DNA from: Clostridia bacterium
GTDB taxonomy: Bacteria > Bacillota > Clostridia > Oscillospirales > Acutalibacteraceae
DNA: 64,000 nucleotides
Direction of reading: 5' to 3'
NCBI GenBank assembly: GCA_017438845.1
Contig: JAFRUO010000012.1
Location: forward strand, 96,809-160,808
The notes beneath the pieces were generated by a model, which saw nothing but the letters and a program-made list of their open reading frames with translations, had not been told where the DNA came from and searched no databases. The position numbers and the translations under genes are program-made. The number at the start of each line of letters is the position of its first letter. Position 1 is the first letter of the stretch. Shown piece after piece: positions 42,359 to 52,039 of the stretch.

Positions 42359-43999
42359 ATGAATTATAAAGAAGAATACAATAAATGGTTAGGCTTTGAT
42401 GAGCAAACAAGGTCGGAGCTTCTGTCGATAAAAGACGAAAAAGAAATAGAGGACAGGTTTTACAAAAATTTAAAATTCGGTACGGGCGGACTCAGAGGGA
42501 TTATGGGGGCAGGTGCCAACCGAATGAACAAGTATACCGTCAGTAAGGCTACCCAAGGTCTTGCCGACTATTTAAATAACGAGTTTTCGGGCAAAAAAAG
42601 CGTTGCAATAGCCTTTGATTCAAGGAACAACTCTCAGCAGTTTGCGCTGTACTGTGCTGAGGTGCTCGCACGTAACAATATTAAAGCGTATCTTTACATG
42701 ACGCTACAACCTACCCCCGTGCTTTCGTTTACCGTACGCTACCTTAAATGTACCGCAGGTATAGTGATTACCGCAAGCCATAATCCAAAGGAATATAACG
42801 GTTATAAAATTTACGATTCCGAGGGTTGTCAGCTTGTGCCCGAATACGCAAACAAGGTTATTAAGTATGTTGAAGCTGTAGAGGATATAGGCCAAGTTGG
42901 TCATATGAGTGCCGATGAAGCAATAAAAGCAGGGCTCCTCGAATTCATAGGTAACGAAATTGTCGACGAGTTTATTAAAGAAGTAGAAAAGCAATCAATA
43001 TACAGAGAAAAGAATAATTTAAAAATAGTTTATACTCCTCTGCACGGCACGGGGAATATACCTGTAAGGACTGTTTTAAAAGACTTTGACGTAACCGTTG
43101 AGGAAAGCCAGGAAAAACCCGACGGCAATTTTTCAACAGTGCGTTCACCAAATCCCGAGGAAAAGGACGCACTTGATATTGCAATTAAAAAAGCCGAAAG
43201 CATTAAGGCTGATTTAGTTCTCGGTACCGACCCGGACTGCGACCGCGTCGGCACTGCAGTGCTTCATAACGGCGAATACAAGCTTATCACCGGCAACCAG
43301 ATGGGCGCATTGCTTGTGGATTTTGTGTTAAGTCACAAAAAAAGTCAGCTTAATTCAAAATCAACTCTTGTAAAAACAATAGTTACCAACAGCTTAGGCG
43401 CTGATATTGCCAAAAGCTTCGGTTTAAAAATTGAAGAAACACTCACGGGCTTTAAATATATCGGTGACAAAATCAACCGCTATGAAAAAGAGGGTAACAA
43501 CGAATTTGTTATCGGATATGAAGAAAGCTACGGTTACCTTGTCGGTACTCATTCAAGAGATAAGGATGCTGTAGTTTCATCAATGCTTATCTGTGAAATG
43601 GCAGCTTATCACAAAAACAACGGTATGACGCTTATTGACGCACTTGAAAAGCTTTATTCCGAATACGGCTACTTCCTCGACAGCCTCGACGCCTTTGTTT
43701 TAAAGGGTAAAGAGGGAAGTGAAAAAATAAACGCTATTATGTCGCATTTAAGGGAAACGGGAAACAATATCCTGCCCGATATTGTCTGCGTTTACGATTA
43801 CTCACAGGGCATTAACGGATTACCGCGTGAAAACGTACTTAAATTCATTTTTAAAAACGGTTCGTGGATTGCGGCAAGACCTTCTGGGACAGAGCCTAAG
43901 CTTAAAATATATTATTCTATTTGTTCTTCGGGCAGAGAGCAGTGCAAGCAGCTTCTTGACACATATAAGGACTATTTTAAAAAACTGATTGAGGATTAA
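42359..43999 (+). CDS. phosphoglucomutase/phosphomannomutase (alpha-D-phosphohexomutase)
   Basis: 546 residues, PgcA-like length. KFGTGGLRGIMGAGANRMN is the N-terminal substrate motif; GIVITASHNPKEYNGYKIY carries the catalytic phosphoserine; LGTDPDCDRVGTAV is the metal loop; EETLTGFKYIGDKI and IGYEESYGYLVGTHSRDKDAV are the sugar-binding loops; and ARPSGTEPKLKIYY the C-terminal phosphate site. Interconverts hexose 1- and 6-phosphates, linking galactose or mannose released by neighbouring hydrolases to glycolysis. Together with the NifU-like and GH38 genes it probably forms one operon: the next start lies one base after its stop. Confidence 0.94.
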   Translation: MNYKEEYNKWLGFDEQTRSELLSIKDEKEIEDRFYKNLKFGTGGLRGIMGAGANRMNKYTVSKATQGLADYLNNEFSGKKSVAIAFDSRNNSQQFALYCAEVLARNNIKAYLYMTLQPTPVLSFTVRYLKCTAGIVITASHNPKEYNGYKIYDSEGCQLVPEYANKVIKYVEAVEDIGQVGHMSADEAIKAGLLEFIGNEIVDEFIKEVEKQSIYREKNNLKIVYTPLHGTGNIPVRTVLKDFDVTVEESQEKPDGNFSTVRSPNPEEKDALDIAIKKAESIKADLVLGTDPDCDRVGTAVLHNGEYKLITGNQMGALLVDFVLSHKKSQLNSKSTLVKTIVTNSLGADIAKSFGLKIEETLTGFKYIGDKINRYEKEGNNEFVIGYEESYGYLVGTHSRDKDAVVSSMLICEMAAYHKNNGMTLIDALEKLYSEYGYFLDSLDAFVLKGKEGSEKINAIMSHLRETGNNILPDIVCVYDYSQGINGLPRENVLKFIFKNGSWIAARPSGTEPKLKIYYSICSSGREQCKQLLDTYKDYFKKLIED

Positions 44000-44000
44000 T

Positions 44001-44234
44001 ATGAAAAACTACATTGAAAAGGTAATACGTCCGAAAATTCAAGGCGATGGGGGAGAGGTGCGATTCGGTTCCTTCGACTCCGGTGAATTAAAGCTTATCT
44101 TTCAGGGCGAGTGCTCAAAATGCCTGATACTTGATCGATGTGTTGATTGGATTAAAGGCGAGATTAAAAGAGAACTCGGTAAAGATGTACAGATAACCGC
44201 AATCAGGAAAAAACCGTATTTCTGGGATAAATAA
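44001..44234 (+). CDS. NifU C-terminal-domain-like small protein
   Basis: 77 residues. KIQGDGGEVRFGSFDSGELKLIFQGECSKC resembles the NifU/NfuA thioredoxin-like scaffold domain (P-x-L-x-x-D-G-G-D-V ... L-x-G-x-C-x-x-C), which holds a transient Fe-S cluster through a CxxC. Here the motif is CSKCLILDRC, with an additional cysteine five residues on. ATG 44001 follows GAGGATTAAT from the preceding gene's end; the longer TTG reading at 43989 overlaps it. Why an iron-sulfur scaffold sits between a phosphohexomutase and an alpha-mannosidase is unclear, and it may be a general cluster-assembly factor. Confidence 0.75.
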   Translation: MKNYIEKVIRPKIQGDGGEVRFGSFDSGELKLIFQGECSKCLILDRCVDWIKGEIKRELGKDVQITAIRKKPYFWDK

Positions 44235-44251
44235 CAAAGGAGGGGAATGTA

Positions 44252-47191
44252 ATGGCACACATTAAGGTCACAAGAAGAAGTATGCGGCCTGAGGAATGGA
44301 CCTCTCTTCGTTTCGGTTGGCTAAAAAAATATATAATAGAAAACCGATACGAAATTAACAGCCTGCAGATAAGAGATGCGAGGCAAATATCGGAAATGAA
44401 TTATGAATACTATTCCGACGATTACAGACCCCTTAAAAAGGGCGATATGTATTTTACGCCCGATGGCACGGCTTTTATAAAGGGAGATGTCACAGTTCCG
44501 GTAAGCTTCAGGGATAAGCAGCTCTGGCTCTATTTAAAGACTGCGGCAGAAATCATTGTTAAGGTGAACGGGAAATATGTAGGCGGACTTGACCCGAACA
44601 GAGACAAGGTACTTTTAAGCGGATACATTGATTCCGACGAGCTTCATTTTGAAATGCAGGGCTACAACAGATCAAAGCCCGATGACGAAAGAAATCCCGA
44701 ATCACTTTCTGTAAGAGGCTGCCGTCAGGTATTTGAAGGCGCATATCTTGTCACGGTAAACAAGGAGGTGCTTGACCTTGTTTACGACTTTGAAGTACTT
44801 CTTGATATTGCAAACTCAGAGCTTTTTAATGAGGATTACAGAAGCTTTCTTCACCGCGAGCTTAACAATGCAATGAATCTTATCGACTTTGACGATGAGG
44901 TTGAGCTTGTCGGCGTTAAAGAGGCTAAGGAATATATTGAGAACGTTATTTATGCCAATAAAACCTACAAGGGAAACGGCGATGTAGCCCTTATTGCTCA
45001 TTCGCATCTGGACCTTGCTTATTACTGGAGAAGGATACATTCCGTTCAGAAAAACCTCAGAACCGTGCTTATTCAGTTAAGACTTATGGACAGGTATCCC
45101 GAGTTTAAATACACGCACACTCAGGCGTATACCTATGAAACGCTTGAAAAGTATTATCCCGAGGTTTTTTCGGAGCTTAAAGAAAAAATAGCAAACGGCA
45201 GGTTTGAGCCTGTCGGAGCTATGTATGTTGAGCCGGACTGCAACATTCCGTCCGCCGAAAGCCTTATAAGGCAGTGCCTTTACGGTCAGAATTATTTTAA
45301 AGAAAAATTCGGCAAGAGAGTCGGCAACTGCTGGTTGCCGGATGTTTTCGGCAATAGCTGGATTTTACCTCAGATACTTAAAAAATCAGGTGTAGATTAT
45401 TTTGTGTCTAACAAAATGTCTACTTGGAATGATACAAACAGATTTCCTCACAACAATTTTATCTGGAAGGGTATAGACGGGAGCGAGGTCTATGCCTGTG
45501 TGCCGCCGACTCATTTTATAACCTGGAATATGCCGTCACAGATTCAGGAAAACTGGGAGGCGTATCAGGACAAAGACGTTGGCGGACAAACAATGTCGAT
45601 GTTCGGCTACGGTGACGGAGGAAGCGGCGTTACAGAGGAAATGCTCGAAATGATGAAGCGTTTTAAAAAGATATCCGTTATGCCCAAAACAGAGCATGTA
45701 AGCGCCAAAGCCTTTCTTGAAAGCAACCTTAAAAATAACACTTCGCTTTCCAAATGGGACGGCGAGCTTTACCTCGAAATGCACAGAGGTACTTTTACAA
45801 CAAAATCAAAGCTGAAGCAGTTTAACCGCAGACTTGAATTCAAGCTGCGTGAAGCAGAGATAATATCCGTATTAAGAGCAATGTCGGGCAAGGCTTATCC
45901 CAGGCAAATGCTTACCGAATGCTATAAAAAACTGCTTATTAATCAGTTTCATGACATACTGCCGGGCAGTCATATTAATCCTGTTTATCATGACGCCATT
46001 AACGATTACAAGGAAATAGAATCTGCATTAAACGGCATTATAGGAACTGCTGACAAATATTTTAATTCACTGAATTTCAAGCGAAGCTTTATAACCTTTA
46101 TTGAGGATGAAAACGGGAAAAACATCCGACACTCAAAAAAAGGCTTCTGGACGATACCGGGTCTTCCCGCGCTTTCTTGCGGAGAGCTTTATGACTCTAC
46201 CTTCAGTGAATGCGACTGGCTTAATATCGGCTCGGATTATATCGAAACGCCATACTATCGCATACGCTTTAACGATGACGGTAGCTTTGAGAGTCTGTTC
46301 GATTTGATTAATGAGCGTGAATGGGTAAACGGCGAGTTTAATAAGCTTAAAGCTTATTCGGATAATCCCGGTGTTTACGACGCATGGGATATACTTCCGA
46401 ATTATAAGGAAAAACCCGTTGAAATTAAAACCGTATCACCGATTAAGCTTGTTTCTAAAAACAGTGCCGTTGCTGAATTTGAGGTAATTCATCAAATAGG
46501 TAAAAGCAAGTGGAAACGTTTAATCAGACTGTTCTCCGAATCGGCGGCAATTGAAGTTGAAAACATTGTTGACTGGAGTGAAAAGCAAAGGCTTGTAAAA
46601 GCTCATTTCGACTGTAATGTTCTCACTCGTGAGGCTACCTGCGATATAGGAGCAGGCTATATTAAACGCCCGACTCATTCCAACACAAGCTGGGAGCAAG
46701 CGAGGTTTGAGGTGTGCCACCATAAATGGTGCGACTTATCTCAGACAGACGGCGGCGTAGCCCTTATTAACGAAGGCAAATACGGCGTAGGCTTTTCCGA
46801 AAGCACTATGTCATTAAGCCTTTTAAGGGGAACTGTCAGACCTGACGTATACAGCGATATGGGTCATCACGATTTTTGCTATTTAATTATGCCTCACGCA
46901 TCGGGCCCGGTGGAGGCCGAGATAAACAAGGCGGCATTTGAATACAACATACCGCTTACAAAGTCGGATGTATCCTGCGCCAATACCTTTGACGGTCTTT
47001 TCCTTCAGGCTATGAAAATGAGTGAAAAGGACAGCACGGTTGTTGTTAGGCTTTCCGAACAGGACGGCAAAAGCGGCACGCTTAAGTTTCCGAAGCCTGT
47101 AAAAATAATGAACTTGCTGGAAGATGTTATTGAAACAAGCGATACCGTAAATTATTCTCCGTTCGAAATATTAACCATTGGAATTAACTGA
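44252..47191 (+). CDS. alpha-mannosidase (GH38)
   Basis: 979 residues, in the range of bacterial GH38 enzymes. The catalytic domain has the zinc/substrate motif IAHSHLDLAYYWR (His-x-His, Asp) at about 249-261, WLPDVFGNSWILPQIL with the nucleophile Asp, and DILPGSHINPVYHDAINDY. Before it lies a 240-residue N-terminal beta domain; after it the C-terminal beta-sandwich domains. No signal peptide, so it is cytosolic and acts on imported alpha-mannosides. Third gene of the mutase/NifU-like/GH38 set; preceded by AAAGGAGGGGA. It fits with the GPH symporter and GH36 enzyme in a locus for alpha-linked glycans. Confidence 0.94.
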   Translation: MAHIKVTRRSMRPEEWTSLRFGWLKKYIIENRYEINSLQIRDARQISEMNYEYYSDDYRPLKKGDMYFTPDGTAFIKGDVTVPVSFRDKQLWLYLKTAAEIIVKVNGKYVGGLDPNRDKVLLSGYIDSDELHFEMQGYNRSKPDDERNPESLSVRGCRQVFEGAYLVTVNKEVLDLVYDFEVLLDIANSELFNEDYRSFLHRELNNAMNLIDFDDEVELVGVKEAKEYIENVIYANKTYKGNGDVALIAHSHLDLAYYWRRIHSVQKNLRTVLIQLRLMDRYPEFKYTHTQAYTYETLEKYYPEVFSELKEKIANGRFEPVGAMYVEPDCNIPSAESLIRQCLYGQNYFKEKFGKRVGNCWLPDVFGNSWILPQILKKSGVDYFVSNKMSTWNDTNRFPHNNFIWKGIDGSEVYACVPPTHFITWNMPSQIQENWEAYQDKDVGGQTMSMFGYGDGGSGVTEEMLEMMKRFKKISVMPKTEHVSAKAFLESNLKNNTSLSKWDGELYLEMHRGTFTTKSKLKQFNRRLEFKLREAEIISVLRAMSGKAYPRQMLTECYKKLLINQFHDILPGSHINPVYHDAINDYKEIESALNGIIGTADKYFNSLNFKRSFITFIEDENGKNIRHSKKGFWTIPGLPALSCGELYDSTFSECDWLNIGSDYIETPYYRIRFNDDGSFESLFDLINEREWVNGEFNKLKAYSDNPGVYDAWDILPNYKEKPVEIKTVSPIKLVSKNSAVAEFEVIHQIGKSKWKRLIRLFSESAAIEVENIVDWSEKQRLVKAHFDCNVLTREATCDIGAGYIKRPTHSNTSWEQARFEVCHHKWCDLSQTDGGVALINEGKYGVGFSESTMSLSLLRGTVRPDVYSDMGHHDFCYLIMPHASGPVEAEINKAAFEYNIPLTKSDVSCANTFDGLFLQAMKMSEKDSTVVVRLSEQDGKSGTLKFPKPVKIMNLLEDVIETSDTVNYSPFEILTIGIN

Positions 47192-47193
47192 TC

Positions 47194-47219
47194 AGAGGGC
47201 AGTATATATACTGCCCTCT
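47194..47219. repeat. 26-base perfect palindrome after GH38 gene
   Basis: Two 13-base arms, AGAGGGCAGTATA and its exact reverse complement, with no loop. Three bases after the alpha-mannosidase stop. The T run expected of a terminator is missing, but it may still stop transcription or protect the mRNA end. The remaining gap to 47414 is AT-rich with only a promoter visible. Confidence 0.75.
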
Positions 47220-47339
47220 ATACAATTTATAGTATTTAAGTACAAACTCATACACATAATATAGTTATTAATTGTCTTTTTTTGTCAATTTGTTGCCTTT
47301 TTGTCTAAAAAAACAGGTTTTTGTTAGCGGAATTAACAA

Positions 47340-47368
47340 TTGAATTATTTTTTTTAATATAGTAATAT
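47340..47368 (+). promoter_or_regulatory. predicted sigma-A promoter for xpt
   Basis: TTGAAT (47340-47345), 17-base spacer, TAATAT (47363-47368). No purine riboswitch could be found in the leader. Confidence 0.5.
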
Positions 47369-47414
47369 ATTTATGTAATTTTCATATAGCGTTTTTCGAG
47401 AGGTTTTTGTTGTT

Positions 47415-47996
47415 ATGGAATTATTGAAAGAAAAAATTTTACATGACGGCATTGTTAAAAAAGGGAATGTTCTGAAAGTTGACAGCTTCCTTAACCACTG
47501 TATAGATGTAAAGCTTTATGAAGAAATCGGAAAAGAGTTTAAAAGACTTTATAATGACTGCGAGGTTACAAAAATCCTTACCATAGAAGCGTCCGGTATA
47601 GGAATTGCATGTGTAACTGCGCAGTTTTTTAATTATGCTCCCGTAGTTTTTGCCAAGAAGAGTAAAACCAGTAATATCGGTGACGATTTCTACACCAGCG
47701 AGGTTGCTTCTTTCACACACGGTAACACCAACAATATCATCGTTTCCAAATCGTATATAAACCGAAATGACAAGGTCCTTATTATCGACGATTTTCTTGC
47801 TAACGGCGCCGCGCTTGAAGGACTTATCGACATTATTAATCAGGCAGGAGCTACCGTTGTCGGTGCCGGCATCGTTATAGAAAAAGGCTTTCAGCCGGGC
47901 GGTAAGCTTTTAAGGGAAAAAGGCGTCAGAATTGAATCGCTCGCCGTTATAAAATCAATGAACGACGAAACAGGCGAAATCGTATTTGCAAACTGA
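47415..47996 (+). CDS. xpt: xanthine phosphoribosyltransferase
   Basis: 193 residues. Converts xanthine and PRPP to XMP. The Firmicute Xpt pattern is clear: MELLKEKILHDGIVKKGNVLKVDSFLNHCIDV at the start, ILTIEASGIGIACVTAQFF for base recognition, and the PRPP motif VLIIDDFLANGAALEGLIDII at about 124-144. It is followed 62 bases later by the nucleoside-type BMP transporter genes, the sort of pairing seen in purine salvage. No xpt-type guanine riboswitch was visible in the leader, unlike Bacillus. The GAGAGG ribosome site is about 10 bases upstream. Confidence 0.95.
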   Translation: MELLKEKILHDGIVKKGNVLKVDSFLNHCIDVKLYEEIGKEFKRLYNDCEVTKILTIEASGIGIACVTAQFFNYAPVVFAKKSKTSNIGDDFYTSEVASFTHGNTNNIIVSKSYINRNDKVLIIDDFLANGAALEGLIDIINQAGATVVGAGIVIEKGFQPGGKLLREKGVRIESLAVIKSMNDETGEIVFAN

Positions 47997-48058
47997 TTTG
48001 TTATCTAACAAGGCTTGCCTTGTAAAATAAAATTTTTTAAATTTTCGGAGGTAAGAAA

Positions 48059-49264
48059 ATGAAAAAGTTTCTTAAAGTAATGGCTGTTGTTCTTGTTATT
48101 GCTATGCTCGGCGCTTTTGCAGCTTGCGGCAACAACGGCGACGAACCGGCTGAAAAGGCTAAGGTTAAGGTTGGCTTCATCTTCCTTCATGATGAAAACT
48201 CAACATATGACCTTAACTTCCTTAACGGTGCTAAGGCTGCTTGCGAAAAGCTCGGTGTTGAATATGTTCTCAAGACCAACATCGACGAGAGCAACGACTG
48301 CTACGAAGCTGCCGCTGACCTTGCTGACCAGGGCTGCAACATCGTATTTGCCGACTCTTTCGGCCATGAGGATTTCATGATTCAGGCTGCTAAGGAGTAT
48401 CCTGATGTTCAGTTCTGCCATGCAACAGGTACAAAGGCTCACACTGAAAACCTTGCAAACTACCACAATGCTTTTGCTTCAATTTACGAAGGCAGATACC
48501 TTGCAGGTGTTGCTGCAGGTCTCAAGCTTAACGAAATGATCGAAGCCGGTAAGTTCAAAGCAGAAGAAGCTAAGATCGGTTATGTCGGTGCTTTCACTTA
48601 TGCAGAAGTTATTTCCGGTTATACCTCATTCTTCCTTGGCGCTCGTTCAATTTGCCCGACCGCTACAATGGAAGTTCAGTTTACAGGTTCATGGTATGAT
48701 GAGACAGCTGAAAAAGAGGCTGCTACTCTTCTTATCAACAACGGTTGTAAGCTTATCAGCCAGCACGCTGACTCAATGGGCGCTCCCACAGCTTGCGAAA
48801 CAGCAGGTATTCCTGACGTTTCTTACAACGGCAGCACAGAGTCACAGTGCCCCAACACCTTCATTGTTTCTTCAAGAATCAATTGGGAACCCTACTTTGA
48901 GTACATCATCGGCTGTGTAAACGACGGCAAAGCTATCGACACTGACTGGACAGGCACTATCGCTACCGGCTCTGTTGTTCTTACCGATGTTAACGAAAAG
49001 GCAGCTGCCGAAGGTACACAGGCTAAGATTGATGAAGTAAAGGCAGGTATTGAAGCCGGAACTATTAAGGTATTCGATACAAGCAAGTTCACAGTAAAGG
49101 GCGAAAACCTCACTTCTTATCAGGCAGACGTTGATTCAGACGCTGATTACACACCTGATACAGAGGTTATTAAGGACGGCGCTTTCCTTGAGTCCAACTT
49201 CCGTTCAGCTCCTTACTTCGATCTCAGAATCGACGGCATCACTCTTCTTAACGAGAAGTATTAA
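48059..49264 (+). CDS. BMP-family (BmpA/NupN-like) nucleoside-binding lipoprotein
   Basis: 401 residues. Signal peptide ends in the lipobox FAAC, giving a lipoprotein anchored outside the membrane. The BMP/Med domain follows: KVKVGFIFLHDENSTYDLNFLNGAKAACEKL, then NIVFADSFGHEDFMIQAAKEYPDVQFCHATGT and ASIYEGRYLAGVAAGL with residues that in PnrA/BmpA form the purine-nucleoside pocket. It binds a nucleoside and hands it to the permeases encoded next. High use of frequent codons and a strong AATTTTCGGAGG ribosome site suggest high expression. A hairpin after the gene separates it from the ATPase and permease genes, a typical way to make more binding protein. Confidence 0.92.
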   Translation: MKKFLKVMAVVLVIAMLGAFAACGNNGDEPAEKAKVKVGFIFLHDENSTYDLNFLNGAKAACEKLGVEYVLKTNIDESNDCYEAAADLADQGCNIVFADSFGHEDFMIQAAKEYPDVQFCHATGTKAHTENLANYHNAFASIYEGRYLAGVAAGLKLNEMIEAGKFKAEEAKIGYVGAFTYAEVISGYTSFFLGARSICPTATMEVQFTGSWYDETAEKEAATLLINNGCKLISQHADSMGAPTACETAGIPDVSYNGSTESQCPNTFIVSSRINWEPYFEYIIGCVNDGKAIDTDWTGTIATGSVVLTDVNEKAAAEGTQAKIDEVKAGIEAGTIKVFDTSKFTVKGENLTSYQADVDSDADYTPDTEVIKDGAFLESNFRSAPYFDLRIDGITLLNEKY

Positions 49265-49291
49265 TTTACAATAATCGTTAAAGTTAATAAC

Positions 49292-49317
49292 GGCGGGGCA
49301 ACCCTGTTTGCCCCGCC
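49292..49317 (+). terminator. hairpin between binding-protein and ATPase genes (partial terminator)
   Basis: 10-bp perfect stem GGCGGGGCAA / TTGCCCCGCC with loop CCCTGT; the T-rich stretch follows only after several bases (TAATCATTTTAATTTTT), so partial read-through is plausible. Confidence 0.75.
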
Positions 49318-49407
49318 TAATCATTTTAATTTTTCCGATTAGCTTTTACAAATAAATTTAAGCTATTGAATTTTTCTGTAAGAGTTAAACAATGAGGAGG
49401 TTATATT

Positions 49408-50946
49408 ATGGCTTGTCCGGCTATCGAGTTAAGGGGCATTACAAAAACCTTCGGTCATGTCATAGCAAATCAGAATGTTGATCTGGTTGTTTATCGCGGT
49501 GAGATTCTTTCGATTCTCGGTGAAAACGGCAGCGGTAAAACTACGCTTATGAATATGATTTCGGGTATTTATTATCCGGATGAGGGTCATATCTTTATCG
49601 ACGGAAAAGAGGTTACTATCTCTTCACCAAAGGATGCTCTTGACCTTAAAATCGGTATGATCCATCAGCATTTTAAGCTTGTTGATGTTTTCAATGCTAC
49701 AGAGAACATTGTTTTAGGTATTAATGACGGTAAGTTTGACATAAAGAAAGCTGAAAGTGATATTAAAGCTACTTGCGAAAAATACGGCTTTGAAATTGAC
49801 TTTACTAAAAAGATTTATGAAATGTCTGTTTCCGAAAAGCAGACCGTTGAAATAGTCAAGGCTATATATAAAGGCGCTGATATCCTTATTCTTGACGAGC
49901 CTACAGCCGTTCTTACTCCTCAGGAAACCAATAATCTTTTTAACGTTCTTCGAAAGATGAAGGATGACGGCAAGTCTATAATTATTATTACGCATAAGCT
50001 TCATGAGGTTCTCGATATATCCGACAGGGTTTCGGTTTTAAGAAAAGGTAAATATATCGGAACAATCAACACCTCACAGGCGAACGAATCAATCCTTACG
50101 GAAATGATGGTCGGTGAAAAGATCAGCCTTGACATTGAGAGAAGTACGCCGCACGATTCTGTTGACAGGCTTCTTATTAAAGGCGTAGACCTTTATAATA
50201 AGGAGGGCGTACAGGTTCTTCACGATATTTCGTTTACCGCTAAATCCGGCGAAATTCTGGGCATAGCAGGTATTTCGGGAAGCGGTCAGCGAGAGTTGCT
50301 TGAGGCTATAGCAGGTTTACAGAAAATAAGCGGCGGAGAAATTCTTTACAACAATCCCAAAACAAATGAAACTGAGGACTTAAAAGATAAGACGCCTCTG
50401 CAAATACGAAACCTCGGTGTTAGACTTTCCTTCGTTCCCGAGGACAGACTCGGAATGGGACTTGTCGGCAATATGGATATTGTTGACAATATGATGCTTC
50501 GTTCTTACAGAAAGGGGAAAGGCGTTTTCCTTGAGAGAAAGAAGCCGAAACAGCTTGCCGATAAAATTATTGAGGATTTGCAGGTCGTTACTCCCGACAC
50601 AAAAACTCCCGTCAGAAAGCTTTCGGGTGGTAATGTTCAAAAGGTGCTTGTCGGCAGAGAAATTGCTTCTTCTCCGACCGTACTCATGGCTGCATATCCT
50701 GTCAGAGGTCTTGATATTAACTCGTCTTACACTATTTACAACCTACTGAACGACCAGAAGGAGAAGGGTGTTGCGGTTATTTTTGTCGGCGAGGACTTGG
50801 ATGTGCTTATCGACCTTTGCGACAGAATACTGGTTATTTGCGGCGGCAGAGTCACCGGTATCGTAAACGGCAGAGAAGCTAAGAAAGAAGAAATCGGTCT
50901 GTTAATGACAAAAGGACATTTTACCGGAGGTGATTCAAATGAGTAA
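49408..50946 (+). CDS. nucleoside ABC transporter ATPase (NupO-like, two ABC domains)
   Basis: 512 residues with two fused nucleotide-binding domains. The first has Walker A GENGSGKTTLMNMISG (about 37-52), Q-loop, YEMSVSEKQTVEIVKAI (signature-like) and Walker B ILILDEPTAVLTP. The second starts near 255 with GISGSGQRELLEAIAG, which lacks the Walker Lys as in MglA/RbsA-type second domains, and has VRKLSGGNVQKVLVGREI. Powers the two permeases encoded downstream. The stop overlaps the next start by 8 bases. Family members move purine and pyrimidine nucleosides. Confidence 0.93.
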   Translation: MACPAIELRGITKTFGHVIANQNVDLVVYRGEILSILGENGSGKTTLMNMISGIYYPDEGHIFIDGKEVTISSPKDALDLKIGMIHQHFKLVDVFNATENIVLGINDGKFDIKKAESDIKATCEKYGFEIDFTKKIYEMSVSEKQTVEIVKAIYKGADILILDEPTAVLTPQETNNLFNVLRKMKDDGKSIIIITHKLHEVLDISDRVSVLRKGKYIGTINTSQANESILTEMMVGEKISLDIERSTPHDSVDRLLIKGVDLYNKEGVQVLHDISFTAKSGEILGIAGISGSGQRELLEAIAGLQKISGGEILYNNPKTNETEDLKDKTPLQIRNLGVRLSFVPEDRLGMGLVGNMDIVDNMMLRSYRKGKGVFLERKKPKQLADKIIEDLQVVTPDTKTPVRKLSGGNVQKVLVGREIASSPTVLMAAYPVRGLDINSSYTIYNLLNDQKEKGVAVIFVGEDLDVLIDLCDRILVICGGRVTGIVNGREAKKEEIGLLMTKGHFTGGDSNE

Positions 50947-52039
50947 TGTAAAAAATAAAGAACCTTTGGTACATATAGTTAAAAGAGACACGCTTTCAAC
51001 TTTACAGTCATGGCTTATAAGAATTGCTTCTGTTGCGGTTGCGCTTGTTTTCTGTGCTGTTATCATTGTTCTGCTTACAGGCATCAATCCTCTTGATGTT
51101 TATGTCACAATGATTAGGGGAGCAGTCGGTTCATCAAGACGTGTATGGAGTCTTTTGCAGAATGTTGCGATGCTGCTTTGCGTATCGCTTGCTGTAACTC
51201 CTGCATTCAGAATGAAATTCTGGAACATCGGCGCTGAAGGTCAGGTGCTTATCGGCGGACTCGCAACGACTGCTGTTATGATTCTTTTCGGAAGTAAGCT
51301 TCCTACAGCCGCTCTTATTCCTATTATTTTTATTGCCAGTATGATAGCAGGCGCAATATGGGCTGTTATTCCCGCGGTATTTAAAGCAATCTGGAACACA
51401 AATGAAACACTTTTTACGCTTATGATGAACTACATCGCTATTCAGATTGTTTCATATTTCGCTTATGTATGGTCAGTGCCTAAGGGCTCGGGCGCAATCG
51501 GTGTTATCAACGGTACTACTCATGCAGGCTGGCTTCCCGATTTATTAGGTCAGAAGTATCTTATTAATGTTCTGATTGTTGCAGCGCTTACCGTATTCAT
51601 TTATATTTATCTTAAATACAGCAAGCACGGCTATGAAATATCGGTTGTCGGCGAAAGTGAAAATACCGCAAAATATATCGGTATCAACGTCAAAAAGGTT
51701 ATAATCAGAACAATGCTTGTTTCAGGCGCTCTTTGCGGTGTAGCAGGTGTGCTCCTTGTTTCCGGTACCGACCACACGTTGACCAAGGACACTGCGGCGG
51801 GCAGGGGATTTACCGCAATTATAGTTTCCTGGCTTGCTAAATTTAACCCCTTATATATGGTGCTTACCTCACTGTTAATCGTTTTCCTGCAAAAGGGTGC
51901 AATCGAAATTGCTTCTAAATTTGAGCTGAATGACTCTTTCTCGGACATTATTACGGGAATTATTATTTTCTTTATTATAGGCAGTGAGTTTTTCATTAAC
52001 TATAAGCTGAAGTTCAATAAAAAGGAGGAGAATGCATAA
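50939..52039 (+). CDS. nucleoside ABC transporter permease (NupP-like)
   Basis: 366 residues with about ten hydrophobic helices of the BPD_transp_2 family. Diagnostic stretch: FRMKFWNIGAEGQVLIGGLAT and GTNETLFTLMMNYIA-type WNTNETLFTLMMNYIAI, followed by SKHGYEISVVGESENTAKYIGINVKKVII, the EAA-like loop contacting the ATPase. I start at ATG 50939 with GGAGG at 50926-50930, within the end of the ATPase gene; the ATT-near start at 50930 would overlap that site. Forms a heterodimer with the next permease. Confidence 0.92.
   Translation: MSNVKNKEPLVHIVKRDTLSTLQSWLIRIASVAVALVFCAVIIVLLTGINPLDVYVTMIRGAVGSSRRVWSLLQNVAMLLCVSLAVTPAFRMKFWNIGAEGQVLIGGLATTAVMILFGSKLPTAALIPIIFIASMIAGAIWAVIPAVFKAIWNTNETLFTLMMNYIAIQIVSYFAYVWSVPKGSGAIGVINGTTHAGWLPDLLGQKYLINVLIVAALTVFIYIYLKYSKHGYEISVVGESENTAKYIGINVKKVIIRTMLVSGALCGVAGVLLVSGTDHTLTKDTAAGRGFTAIIVSWLAKFNPLYMVLTSLLIVFLQKGAIEIASKFELNDSFSDIITGIIIFFIIGSEFFINYKLKFNKKEENA

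Noticed and set aside
47220..47414. Purine riboswitch upstream of xpt
   Set aside because: The conserved loops of the guanine/adenine aptamer could not be found in this AT-rich leader; only a promoter is visible.
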